Of a stretch of DNA of 64,000 bases, positions 13,270 through 26,220 are shown piece by piece. Position 1 is the first letter of the stretch; every line of letters starts with the position of its first letter. A program made the translations under genes and the position numbers. The DNA comes from Morinoia aosen. Taxonomy: Eukaryota; Arthropoda; Malacostraca; Amphipoda; Talitridae. The notes beneath the pieces were generated by a model. That model did not search any database. It was not told the origin of the DNA and saw only the letters and a program-made list of their open reading frames with translations. The stretch covers positions 25,786,355 to 25,850,354 of the forward strand of contig CM059571.1 of NCBI GenBank assembly GCA_030386875.1, written 5' to 3'.

Positions 13270-16200
13270 TAACTTTGTATAGTGTAATTTTGATATAGTG
13301 TAATTTTGTATAGTGTAATTTTGATATAGTGTAATTTTGTATAGTGTAATTTTGTATAGTTTAATTTTGATATAGTGTAATTTTGTATAGTGTAATTTTG
13401 ATATAGTGTAATTTTGTATAGTGTAATTTTGATATAGTGTAATTTTGATATAGTGTAATTTTGTATAGTGTAATTTTGTATAGTGTAATTTTGTATAGTG
13501 TAATTTTGTATAGTCTTATTTTGTATAGTGTAATTTTGTATAGTGTAATTTTGTATAGTGTAATTTTGTATAGTGTAATTTTGTATAGTGTAATTTTGTA
13601 TAGTGTAATTTTGATATAGTGTAATTTTGTGTAGTGTAATTTTGTATAGTGTAATTTTGTATAGTGTAATTTTGTATAGTGTAATTTTGTATAGTATAAT
13701 TTTGTATAGTGTAATTTTGTATAGTGTAATTTTGATACAGTGTAATTTTGTATAGTGTAATTTTGATATAGTGTAATTTTGATATAGTGTAATTTTGTAT
13801 AGTGTAATTTTGTATAGTGTAATTTTGTATAGTGTAATTTTGTATAGTGTAATTTTGATATAGTGTAATTTTGTATAGTGTAATTATTGATATAGTGTAA
13901 TTTTGTATAGTGTAATTTTGTATAGTGTAATTTTGTATAGTGTAATTTTGATATAGTGTAATTTTGTGTAGTGAAATTTTGTATAGTGAAATTTTGTATA
14001 TTGTAATTTTGTATAGTGTAATTTTGATATGGTGTAATTTTGTATAGTGTAATTTTGTATAGTGTAATTTTGATGTATTGTAATTTTGTATAGTGTAATT
14101 TTGATATAGTGTAATTTTGATATAGTGTAATTTTGTATAGTGTAATTTTTGTATAGTGTAATTTTGTATAGTTTAATTTTGTAAAGTGCAATTTTGTATA
14201 GTGTAATTTTGTATAGTGTAATTTTGTATAGTGTAATTTTGTATAGTGTAATTTTGTATAGTGTAATTTTGTATAGTGTAATTTCGTATAGTGTAATTTC
14301 GTATAGTGTAATTTCATACAGTGTAATTTTGATATAGTGTAATTTTGATATAGTGTAATTTTGTATAGTGTAATTTTGTATAGTGTAATTTTGTATAGTG
14401 TAATTTTGTATAGTGTAATTTTGTATAGTGTAATTTTCTATTGTGTAATTTTGTATAGTGTAATTTTGTATAGTGTAATTTTGTATAGTGTAATTTTGTT
14501 TAGTGTAATTTTGTATAGTGTAATTTTGTATAGTGTAATTTTGATATAGTGTAATTTTGATATAGTGTAATTTTGTATAGTGTAATTTTCTATAGTGAAA
14601 TTTTGTATAGTGAAATTTTGTATAGTGTAATTTTGTATAGTGTAATTTTGTATAGTGTAATTTTGTATAGTGTAATTTTGTATAGTGTAATTTTGTATAG
14701 TGTAATTTTGTATAGTGTAATTTTGTATAGTGTAATTTTGATATAGTGTAATTTTGGTATAGTGTAATTTTGTATAGTGTAATTTTGTATAGTGTAATTT
14801 TGTATAGTGGTAATTTTGTATAGTGTAATTTTGTAAAGTGTAATTTTGTATAGTGTAATTTTGGATAGTGTAGTTTTGTATAGTGTAATTTTGTATAGTG
14901 TAATTTTGTATAGTGTAATTTTGTATAGTGTAATTTTGTATAGTGTAATTTTGATATAGTGTAATTTTGATATAGTGTAATTTTGTATAGAGTAATTTTG
15001 TATAGAGTAATTTTGTATAGTGTCATTTTGTATAGTGTCATTTTGATATAGTGTAATTTTGTATAGTGTAATTTTGTACAGTGTAATTTTGTATAGTGCA
15101 ATTTTGTGTAGTGCAATTTTGATATAGTGTAATTTTGTATAGTGTAATTTTGTATAGTGTAATTTTGATATAGTGTAATCTTGTATAGTGTAATTTTGAT
15201 ATAGTGTAATTTTGTATAGTGTAATTTTGTATAGTGTAATTTTGTATAGTGTAATTTAGTACAGTGTAATTTTGTACAGTGTAATTTTGTATAGTGTAAT
15301 TTTGTATAGTGCAATTTTGTGTAGTGCAATTTTGATATAGTGTAATTTTGTAAGTGTAATTTTGTATAGTGTAATTTTGTATAGTGTAATTTTGATATAG
15401 TGTAATTTTGTATAGTGTAATTTTGTATAGTGTAATTTTGTATAGTGTAATTTTGTGTAGTGTAATTTTGTATAGTGTAATTTTGTAAAGTGTAATTTTG
15501 TATAGTGTAATTTTGTATAGTGTAATTTTGTATAGTGTAATTTTGTATAGTGTAACTTTGTATAGTGTAATTTTGATATAGTGTAATTTTGTATAGTGTA
15601 ATTTTGATATAGTGTAATTTTGTATAGTGTAATTTTGTATAGTTTAATTTTGATATAGTGTAATTTTGTATAGTGTAATTTTGATATAGTGTAATTTTGT
15701 ATAGTGTAATTTTGATATAGTGTAATTTTGATATAGTGTAATTTTGTATAGTGTAATTTTGTATAGTGTAATTTTGTATAGTCTTATTTTGTATAGTGTA
15801 ATTTTGTATAGTGTAATTTTGTATAGTGTAATTTTGTATAGTGTAATTTTGTATAGTGTAATTTTGTATAGTGTAATTTTGATATAGTGTAATTTTGTGT
15901 AGTGTAATTTTGTATAGTGTAATTTTGTATAGTGTAATTTTGTATAGTGTAATTTTGTATAGTATAATTTTGTATAGTGTAATTTTGTATAGTGTAATTT
16001 TGATACAGTGTAATTTTGTATAGTGTAATTTTGATATAGTGTAATTTTGATATAGTGTAATTTTGTATAGTGTAATTTTGTATAGTGTAATTTTGTATAG
16101 TGTAATTTTGTATAGTGTAATTTTGATATAGTGTAATTTTGTATAGTGTAATTATTGATATAGTGTAATTTTGTATAGTGTAATTTTGTATAGTGTAATT

Positions 16201-17790
16201 TTGTATAGTGTAATTTTGATATAGTGTAATTTTGTGTAGTGAAATTTTGTATAGTGAAATTTTGTATATTGTAATTTTGTATAGTGTAATTTTGATATGG
16301 TGTAATTTTGTATAGTGTAATTTTGTATAGTGTAATTTTGATGTATTGTAATTTTGTATAGTGTAATTTTGATATAGTGTAATTTTGATATAGTGTAATT
16401 TTGTATAGTGTAATTTTGTATAGTGTAATTTTGTATAGTTTAATTTTGTAAAGTGCAATTTTGTATAGTGTAATTTTGTATAGTGTAATTTTGTATAGTG
16501 TAATTTTGTATAGTGTAATTTTGTATAGTGTAATTTTGTATAGTGTAATTTCGTATAGTGTAATTTCGTATAGTGTAATTTCATATAGTGTAATTTTGAT
16601 ATAGTGTAATTTTGATATAGTGTAATTTTGTATAGTGTAATTTTGTATAGTGTAATTTTGTATAGTGTAATTTTGTATAGTGTAATTTTGTATAGTGTAA
16701 TTTTCTATTGTGTAATTTTGTATAGTGTAATTTTGTATAGTGTAATTTTGTATAGTGTAATTTTGTTTAGTGTAATTTTGTATAGTGTAATTTTGTATAG
16801 TGTAATTTTGATATAGTGTAATTTTGATATAGTGTAATTTTGTATAGTGTAATTTTCTATAGTGAAATTTTGTATAGTGAAATTTTGTATAGTGTAATTT
16901 TGTATAGTGTAATTTTGTATAGTGTAATTTTGTATAGTGTAATTTTGTATAGTGTAATTTTGTATAGTGTAATTTTGTATAGTGTAATTTTGTATAGTGT
17001 AATTTTGTATAGTGTAATTTTGATATAGTGTAATTTTGGTATAGTGTAATTTTGTATAGTGTAATTTTGTATAGTGTAATTTTGTATAGTGTAATTTTGT
17101 ATAGTGTAATTTTGTATAGTGTAATTTTGGATAGTGTAGTTTTGTATAGTGTAATTTTGTATAGTGTAATTTTGTATAGTGTAATTTTGTATAGTGTAAT
17201 TTTGTATAGTGTAATTTTGATATAGTGTAATTTTGATATAGTGTAATTTTGTATAGAGTAATTTTGTATAGAGTAATTTTGTATAGTGTCATTTTGTATA
17301 GTGTCATTTTGATATAGTGTAATTTTGTATAGTGTAATTTTGTACAGTGTAATTTTGTATAGTGCAATTTTGTGTAGTGCAATTTTGATATAGTGTAATT
17401 TTGTATAGTGTAATTTTGTATAGTGTAATTTTGATATAGTGTAATCTTGTATAGTGTAATTTTGATATAGTGTAATTTTGTATAGTGTAATTTTGTATAG
17501 TGTAATTTTGTATAGTGTAATTTAGTACAGTGTAATTTTGTACAGTGTAATTTTGTATAGTGTAATTTTGTATAGTGCAATTTTGTGTAGTGCAATTTTG
17601 ATATAGTGTAATTTTGTAAGTGTAATTTTGTATAGTGTAATTTTGTATAGTGTAATTTTGATATAGTGTAATTTTGTATAGTGTAATTTTGTATAGTGTA
17701 ATTTTGTATAGTGTAATTTTGTGTAGTGTAATTTTGTATAGTGTAATTTTGTAAAGTGTAATTTTGTATAGTGTAATTTTGTATAGTGTA
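13270..17790. repeat. Higher-order satellite block, about 2.27-kb period, two copies
   Basis: Marker variants recur 2,266-2,283 bp apart: TATAGTCTTATTTTG near 13,513 and 15,780, AATTATTGATATAG near 13,882 and 16,149, the shortened TAAGTGTAA unit at 15,351 and 17,617, and AACTTTG at 13,271 and 15,554. Identical 62-codon open stretches start at 14,361 and 16,628. Parts of the same marker order also appear at 119-1,900 and around 5,600-6,150, so this block is related to more distant parts of the array. Confidence 0.8.
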
Positions 17791-20700
17791 ATTTTGATAT
17801 AGGGTAATTTTGTATGGTGTAATTTTGTATAGTGTAATTTTGTACAGTGTAATTTTGATATAGTGTAATTTTGTATAGTGTAATTTTGATATAATGTAAT
17901 TTTGTATAGTGTAATTTTGTGTAGTGTAGTTTTGTATAGTGTAATTTTGTATAGTGTAATTTTGTATAGTGTAATTTTGATATAGTGTAATTTTGTATAG
18001 TGTTATTTTGTATAGTGTAATTTTGTATAGTCTAATTCTGTATAGTGTAATGTTGTATAGTGTAATTTTGTATAGTGTAATTTTGTATAGTGTAATTTTG
18101 TATAGTGTACTTTTGATATAGTATAATTTTGTATAGTGTAATTTCGATATAGTGTGATTTTGTATGGTGTAATTTTGATATAGTGTAATTTTGTATAGTG
18201 TAATTTTGTATAGTGTAATTTTGTATAGTGTAGTTTTGTATAGTGTAATTTTGTATAGTGTAATTTTGTATAGTGTAATTTTGTATAGTGTATTTTTGTT
18301 TAGTGTAATTTTGATATAGTGTAATTTTGATATAGTGTAATTTTGTATAGAGTAATTTTGTATAGTGTAATTTTGTATAGTGTAATTTTGTATAGTGTAA
18401 TTTTGTATAGTATAATTTTGTATAGTGTAATTTTGATATAGTGTAATTTTGTATAGTGTAATTTTGTATAGTGTAATTTTGATATAGTGTAATTTTGTAT
18501 AGTGTAATTTTGATATAGTATAATTTTGTATAGTGTAATTTTGATATAGTGTAATTTTGATATAGTGTAATTTTGTATAGTGTAATTTTGTATAGTGTAA
18601 TTTTGTATAGTGTAATTTTGTATAGTGTAATTTTGTATAGTGTTATTTTGTATAGTGTAATTTTGTATAGTGTAATTTTGTATAGTGTAATTTTGTATAG
18701 TGTAATTTTGTATAGTGTAATTTTGATATAGTGTAATTTTGTGTAGTGTAATTTTGTATAGTGTAATTTTGTATAGTGTAATTTTGTATAGTGTAATTTT
18801 GGTATAGTGTAATTTTGTATAGTGTAATTTTGTATAGTGTAATTTTGTTTAGTGTAATTTTGTATAGTGTAATTTTGATACAGTGTAATTTTGTATAGTG
18901 TAATTTTGATATAGTGTAATTTTGTATAGTGTAATTTTGTATAGTGTAATTTTGTATAGTGTAATTTTGATATGGTGTAATTTTGATATAGTGTAATTTT
19001 GATATAGTGTAATTTTGTATAGTGTAATTTTGTATAGTGTAATTTTGATATAGTGTAATTTTGTATAGTGTAATTTTGATATAGTGAAATTTTGTATAGT
19101 GTAATTTTGTATAGTGTAATTTTGTATAGTGTAATTTTGATATAGTGTAATTTTGTATAGTGTAATTTTGATATAGTGTAATTTTGTATAGTGTAATTTT
19201 GTATAGTGTAATTTTGATATGGTGTAATTTTGTATAGTGTAATTTTGTATAGTGTAATTTTGATGTATTGTAATTTTGTATAGTGTAATTTTGATATAGT
19301 GTAATTTTGATATAGTGTAATTTTGTATAGTGTAATTTTGTATAGTGTTATTTTGTATAGTGTAATTTTGTATAGTGTAATTTTGTATAGTGCAATTTTG
19401 TATAGTGTAATTTTGTATAGTGTAATTTTGTATAGTGTAATTTTGTATAGTGTAATTTTGTATAGTGTAATTTTGTATAGTGTAATTTCGTATAGTGTAA
19501 TTTCGTATAGTGTAATTTCATATAGTGTAATTTTGATATAGTGTAATTTTGATATAGTGTAATTTTGTATAGTGTAATTTTGTATAGTGTAATTTTGTAT
19601 AGTGTAATTTTGTATAGTGTAATTTTCTATTGTGTAATTTTGTATAGTGTAATTTCGAATAGTGTAATTTCATATAGTGTAATTTTGATATTGTGTAATT
19701 TTGATATAGTGTAATTTTGTATAGTGTAATTTTGTATAGTGTAATTTTGTATAGTGTAATTTTGTATAGTGTAATTTTGTATAGTGTAATTTTGTATAGT
19801 GTAATTTTCTATTGTGTAATTTTGTATAGTGTAATTTTCTATTGTGTAATTTTGTATAGTGTAATTTTCTATTGTGTAATTTTGTATAGTGTAATTTTGT
19901 ATCGTGTAGTTTTGTATAGTGTAATTTTGTATAGTGTAATTTTGTATAGTGTAATTTTGTATAGTGTAATTTTGTATAGTGTAATTTTGTATAGTGTAAT
20001 TTTGATATAGTGTAATTTTGTGTAGTGTAATTTTGTATAGTGTAATTTTGTATAGTGTAATTTTGTATAGTGTAATTTTGTATAGTGTAATTTTGTATAG
20101 TGTAATTTTGATACAGTGTAATTTTGTATAGTGTAATTTTGATATAGTGTAATTTTGTATAGTGTAATTTTGTATAGTGTAATTTTGATATAGTGTTATT
20201 TTGATATAGTGTAATTTTGATATAGTGTAATTTTGTATAGTGTAATTTTGTATAGTGTATTTTTGTATAGTGTAATTTTGTATAGTGTAATTTTGATATA
20301 GTGTAATTTTGTATAGTGTAATTTTGATATAGTGTAATTTTGTATAGTGTAATTTTGTATAGTGTAATTTTGTATAGTGTAATTTTGTATAGTGTAATTT
20401 TGATATAGTGTAATTTTGTGTAGTGAAATTTTGTATAGTGAAATTTTGTATTGTGAAATTTTGTATAGTGTAATTTTGTATAGTGTAATTTTGATATGGT
20501 GTAATTTTGTATAGTGTAATTTTGTCTAGTGTAATTTTGATGTATTGTAATTTTGTATAGTGTAATTTTGATATAGTGTAATTTTGTATAGTGTAATTTT
20601 GTATAGTGTAATTTTGTATAGTGTAATTTTGTATAGTGTAATTTTGTATAGTGTAATTTTGTATAGTGTAATTTTGTATAGTGTAATTTTGTATAGTGTA

Positions 20701-23700
20701 ATTTTGTATAGTTTAATTTTGTATAGTGTAATTTTGTATAGTGTAATTTCGTATAGTGTAATTTCGTATAGTTTAATTTTGTATAGTGTAATTTTGATAT
20801 AGTGTAATTTTGTATAGTGTAATTTTGTATAGTGTAATTTGTATATAGTGTAATTTTGTATAGTGTAATTTTGTATAGTGTAATTTTGTATAGTGTGATT
20901 TTGTATAGTGTAATTTTGTATAGTGTAATTTTGTATAGTGTGATTTTGTATAGTGTAATTTTGTATAGTGTAATTTTGTATAGTGTAATTTTGTATAGTG
21001 TAATTTTGTATGGTGTAATTTTGTATAGTGTAATTTTGTATAGTGTAATTTTGTATAGTGTAATTTTGTATAGTGTAATTTTGTATAGTGTAAATTTGGT
21101 ATAGTGTAATTTTGTATAGTGTAATTTTGTATAGTGTAATTTTGATATAGTGTAATTTTGTATAGTGTAATTTTGTATAGTGTAATTTTGTATAGTGTAA
21201 TTTGTATATAGTGTAATTTTGTATAGTGTAATTTGTATATAGTGTAATTTTGTATAGTGTAATTTTGTATAGTGTAATTTTGTATAGTGTAATTTTGTAT
21301 AGTGTAATTTTGATAGAGTGTAATTTTGTATAGTGTAATTTTGTATAGTGTAATTTTGTATAGTGTAATTTTGTATAGTGTAATTTTGTATAGTGTGATT
21401 TTGTATAGTGTAATTGTGTATAGTGTAATTTTGTATAGTGTAAATTTTGTATAGTGTAAATTTTGTATAGTGTAATTTTATATAGTATAATTTTGTATAG
21501 TGTAATTTTGTATCGTGTAATTTTGATATAGTGTAATTTTGTATAGTGTAATTTTGAATAGTGTAATTTTGTAGTGTAATTTTGATATAGTGTAATTTTG
21601 TATAGTGTAATTTTGTATATTATAATTTTGATGTAGTGTAATTTTGTATAGTGTAATTTTGTATAGTGTAATTCTGATATGGTGTAATTTTGTATAGTGT
21701 ATTTTTGTTATGGTGTAATTTTGTATAGTGTAATTTTGTATAGTGTAATTTTGATATGGTGTAATTTTGTATAGTGTAATTTTGTATAGTGTAATTTTGT
21801 ATAGTATAATTTTGATATAGTGTATTTTTGTATAGTGTAATTTTGATATAGTGTAATTTTGTGTAGTGTAATTTTGATATAGTGTAATTTTGTATAGTGT
21901 AATTTTGTATAGTGTAATTTTGTATAGTGTAATTTTGTATAGTGTAATTTTGTATAGTGTAATTTTGTATAGTGTAATTTTGTATAGTGTAATTTTCTAT
22001 AGTGTAATTTTTTATAGTGTAATTTTGTATAGTGTAATTTTGTATAGTGTAATTTTGTATAGATTAATTTTGGTATAGTGTAATTTTGTATAGTGTAATT
22101 TTGTATAGTGTAATTTTGATATAGTGTAATTTTGTATAGTGTAATTTTGATGTAGTGTAATTTTGTATAGTGTAATTTTGTATAGTGTAATTTTGTATAG
22201 TGTAATTTTGTATAGTCTAATTTTGTATAGTGTAATTTTGGTATAGTGTAATTTTGATAGTGTACTTTTGTATAGTGTAATTTTGTATAGTGTAATTTTG
22301 ATATAGTGTAATTTTGTATAGTGTAATTTTGATATAGTGTAATTTTGATATAGTGTAATTTTGTATAGTGTAATTTTGTATAGTGTAATTTTGTATAGTG
22401 TAATTTTGTATAGTGTTATTTTGTATAGTGTAATTTTGATATAGTGTAATTTTGTATAGTGTAATTTTGTATAGTGTAATTTTGTATAGTGTAATTTTGG
22501 TATAGTGTAATTTTGGTATAGTGTAATTTTGTATAGTGTAATTTTGTATAGTGTAATTTTGTATAGTGTAATTTTGTATAGTGTAATTTTGTATAGTGTA
22601 ATTTTGTATAGTGTAATTTTGATATAGTGTAATTTTGTATAGTGAAATTTTCTATAGTGTAATTTTGATATAGTGAAATTTTGTATAGTGTAATTTTGTA
22701 TAGTGTAATTTTGTATAGTGTAATTTTGTATAGTGTAATTTTGATATAGTGTAATTTTGATATAGTGTAATTTTGTATAGTGTAATTTTGTATAGTGTAA
22801 TTTTGTATAGTGTAATTTTGGTATAGTGTAATTTGGTATAGTGTAATTTTGTATAGAGTAATTTTGTATAGTGTAATTTTGTATAGTGTAATTTTGTATA
22901 GTGTAATTTTGTATAGTGTAATTTTGATATAGTGTAATTTTGTACAGTGTAATTTTGTATAGTATAATTTTGTATAATGTAATTTTGATATAGTGTAATT
23001 TTGTATAGTGTAATTTTGTATAGTGTAATTTTGTATAGTGTAATTTTGGTATAGTGTAATTTTGTATAGTGTAATTTTGTATGTTATAATTTTGATGTAG
23101 TGTAATTTTGTATAGTGTAATTTTGTATAGTGTAATTTTGATATAGTGTAATTTTGTATAGTGTAATTTTGTATAGTGTAATTTTGTATAGTGTAATTTT
23201 GTATAGTGTAATTTTTTATAGTGTAATTTTGTATAGTGTAATTTTGTATAGTGTAATTTTGTATAGTGTAATTTTGTATAGTGTAATATTGTATAGTGTA
23301 ATTTTGTATAGTGTAATTTTGTATAGTGTAATTTTGTATAGTGTAATTTTGTATAGTGTAATTTTGTATAGTGTAATTTTGTATAGTGTAATTTTGTATA
23401 GTGTAATTTTGTATAGTGTAATTTTGTATAGTGTGATTTCGATATAGTGTAATTTTGATATAGTGTAATTTTGATATAGTGTAATTTTGATATAGTGTAA
23501 TTTTGTGTAGTGTAATTTTGTGTAGTGTAATTTTGTGTAGTGTAATTTTGTACAGTGTAATTTTGTATAGTGTAATTTTGTATTGTGTAATTTTGTATAG
23601 TGTAATTTTGATATAGTGTAATTTTGTATAGTGTAATTTTGTATAGTTTAATTTTGTATAGTGTAATTTTGATATAGTGTAATTTTGTATAGTGTAATTT

Positions 23701-24873
23701 TGTATAGTGTAATTTTGTATAGTGTAATTTTGTATAGTGTAATTTTGATTTAGTGTAATTTTGTATAGTGTAATTTTGTATAGTGTAATTTTGTATAGTG
23801 TAATTTTGTATAGTGTAATTTTGTATAGTGTAATTTTGTATAGTGTAATTTTGTATAGTGTAATTTTGATATAGTGTAATTTTGATATAGTGTAATTTTG
23901 TATATTATAATTTTGATGTAGTGTAATTTTGTATAGTGTAATTTTGATATAGTGAAATTTTGTATAGTGTAATTTTGTATAGTATAATTTTGATATAGTG
24001 TAATTTTGATATAGTGTAATTTTGTATAGTGTAATTTTGATATAGTGTAATTTGGTATAGTGTAATTTTGTATAGTGTAATTTTGATATAGTGTAATTTT
24101 GATATAGTGTAATTTTGTATAGTGTAATTTTGTATAGTGTAATTTTGATATAGTGTAATTTTGTATAGTGTAATTTTGTATAGTGTAATTTTGTATTGTG
24201 AAATTTTGTATAGTGTAATTTTGTATAGTGTAATTTTGTATAGTGTAATTTTGTATAGTGTAATTTTGTATAGAGTAATTTTGTATAGTGTAATTTTGTA
24301 TAGTGTAATTTTGTATAGTGTAATTTTGTATAGTGTAATTTTGTATAGTGTAATTTTGTATAGTGTAATTTTGTATAGTGTAATTTTGTATAGTATAATT
24401 TTGTATAGTATAATTTTGTATAGTATAATTTTGATATAGTGTAATTTTGATATAGTGTAATTTTGTATAGTGTAATTTTGATATAGTGTAATTTTGTATA
24501 GTGTAATTTTGTATAGTGTAATTTTGTGTAGTGTAATTTTGATATAGTGTAATTTTGTTTAGTGTAATTTTGTACAGCGTAATTTTGTACAGCGTAATTT
24601 TGATATAGTGTAATTTTGTATAGTGTAATTTTGTATAGTGTAATTTTGTATAGTGTAATTTTGTATAGTGTAATTTTGATATAGTGTAATTTTGATATAG
24701 TGTAATTTTGTACAGTGTAATTTTGTATAGTGTAATTTTGTATAGCGTAATTTTGTATAGTGTAATTTTGTATAGTGTAATTTTGATATAGTGTAATTTT
24801 GATATAGTGTAATTTTGATATAGTGTAATTTTGTATAGTGTAATTTTGTATAGTGAAATTTTGTATAGTGTAA

Positions 24874-24975
24874 TTTTATAATTATTAGTAATTTTATAAT
24901 TATTAGTAATTTTATAATTATTAGTAATTTTATAATTATTAGTAATTTTATATTTATAATTAATAGTGTAATTTT
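24874..24975. repeat. 18-bp AT-rich repeat at the edge of the satellite
   Basis: Four exact copies of TTTTATAATTATTAGTAA run from 24,874 to 24,945, followed by a degenerate copy and one last satellite-like unit. The 18-bp unit keeps the TTTT...AGT.TAA ends of the main satellite unit, so it may be a locally expanded mutant of it. It marks the transition from array to unique sequence. Confidence 0.9.
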
Positions 24976-24977
24976 GT

Positions 24978-25830
24978 AATTATTCACGCCATCAAATGCT
25001 TTTCGGAAGTCAAGCAATATAAAGAAAACAAGCCGTCCATCAATTATATTTGAGTAAAGTTATTGTGAATGATTCAATACAGCCTGGGCTGTCGATTTTT
25101 TAGAACGAAAACCGTGTTTTTTATAGCTGAAAAAAGATTTTGTTCAGAATAAGAATACACATATAAAGTATAAGATAAGATTTTGATAAGTATGAAATAA
25201 GATTTTGATAAGTATAAGATAAGATTTTGTTCAAAATATGAATACACATATAAAGTATACGATATTTTCCCGGTGATTGGCAGTAGAGATTAAGGTCAGT
25301 AAACATTAATGCAATTTTTATAACTATTTTTCATTATATGGGTCACTGGCAATTTTGTGAGAGTTCAGGAAAATACCCAGGAAAAGTGACTGGTTAATAA
25401 TATTAGGTTAGCACGGGGCTATTATATCAGTTATAACCTTAAGAAATTTAGCCGAGAACGTCTTTAATCCACTTGATTTACTTTTTAAGATGTTAATGCG
25501 CCCAATTACATCAAAAGAATTAGTTGGCGTGGATTAAAAGAGTGTGTTCACGGACATGGTCCATGTTTCCATGTGGTCCGTAGCTTCACTAGAAATACTA
25601 TCAGCTATATTTCTGCCAATATTTACAAAAAGGTTATTACACTATGTTTCATTATTTGATTTCTCGTGATATTTTACATTAACTTGAGCAATGGTCTCAA
25701 CTGTTTTCATAGTATTATTATTCGGTGTATGGTATGAATTAAGCAGGTGCCAACTTATTTTTAATATCAGTTTTGCATCCAGTAAATTTGTACGTAAAGT
25801 AGTTTTTTCGTAGTGTGTTTGCATTCATCA
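24978..25830 (-). pseudogene. Broken CR1-like non-LTR reverse transcriptase, cut by the satellite edge
   Basis: This is a remnant of a non-LTR retrotransposon polymerase, read on the reverse strand in more than one frame. From the N-terminal side, near 25,610, is the linker motif NLFVNIGRNIADSI. Next come INILKSKSSGLKTF and GIFPEL near 25,500-25,360, then a degraded SLLPITGKI (about 25,280). Near 25,115 is HGFRSKKSTAQAVLNHSQ and finally LLDFRKAFDGVN (about 25,030-24,985), the RT block that carries the first catalytic Asp. Stops and frameshifts interrupt the frame, and a small tandem repeat is inserted at 25,130-25,265. The FADD half, thumb and C-terminus are absent because the satellite begins immediately after DGVN. 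The family (CR1-like) is inferred from motif style. That it is an RT is well supported. Confidence 0.82.
25130..25265. repeat. Short imperfect tandem and direct repeat inside the RT remnant
   Basis: The phrase AAGATTTTGATAAGTAT recurs two to three times between 25,168 and 25,226. It is flanked by two near-copies of GAATACACATATAAAGTATA (about 25,150 and 25,240). The unit interrupts the RT homology, so it arose after the element had decayed. Confidence 0.7.
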
Positions 25831-26220
25831 GGCGCACATGGCATTCCTCTCCATCGTGGGTATGACTCCTCGTTAACTTCAAATCCCACCGTCTAACTAC
25901 TTTGAAATGATGGACGAATACAGCTCATCGAAGATGCCAGATTTTGACGTTGAGAGAAGTGCTTTCTATAATAATCTTCTTACGTCATTTTCTGATTCAA
26001 TTTCTTTGGAAAACTATATACGAGGTCATTAACAGCCTAATAAAGAAATAACCAATGTTTCTATTAAAAATGGGATTTCAGTGTATTATCAACAAGTGAT
26101 ATTGCTTGCTCATGGTATTTGAAAATAACTGTCACAAAACGGTTCCTTTATCGCGGCAGTGAACGCTTGCCATCACTGGAGGAAAAGGTCACTCGGAGCA
26201 AGACAGTGATTGGCGAAGGT
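25831..26220. other. Unassigned sequence between RT remnant and LTR element
   Basis: I see no convincing ORF, repeat or RNA gene here. It may be the decayed 5' part of the CR1-like element, but no motif supports this. Confidence 0.5.

Larger units (their letters stand above)
1..24985. repeat. 15/16-bp minisatellite (satellite DNA) array, left end outside the window
   Basis: The whole stretch is a head-to-tail array in one orientation with two main unit types: TTTTGTATAGTGTAA (15 bp) and TTTTGATATAGTGTAA (16 bp). Rarer variants carry GTGTAG, ACAGTG, TCGTATAG, TCATATAG, GTTATT or TTTCTATTGTG, and around 20.8-21.3 kb there is a TTTGTATATAGTGTAA unit. At about 15.3 bp per unit this is roughly 1,600 units. 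The + strand of both units contains no C. No other sequence interrupts the array and no gene is present. The reverse strand of both units lacks TAA, TAG and TGA in all three frames, so long ORFs of LHYTK, ITLYK and QNYTI pentapeptides appear by composition. The + strand gives shorter YSVIL runs that stop at 16-bp units. A centromeric or heterochromatic role is possible but not shown by the sequence. Confidence 0.97.

Noticed and set aside
3130-17595. Long reverse-strand ORFs of 150-494 codons with LHYTK/ITLYK/QNYTI repeats as genes
   Set aside because: Both satellite units are stop-free in every reverse frame, so open frames of this size are expected without coding. There is no non-repeat domain, start context or 3' end.
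8507-24439. Forward YSVIL-repeat ORFs of 60-97 codons as small proteins
   Set aside because: They are runs of the 15-bp unit that end exactly at the first 16-bp unit, where the frame meets ATA-TAG or GTG-TAA. The array structure explains them.
1-24985. CRISPR array
   Set aside because: Units follow one another without unique spacers, and the context is eukaryotic.
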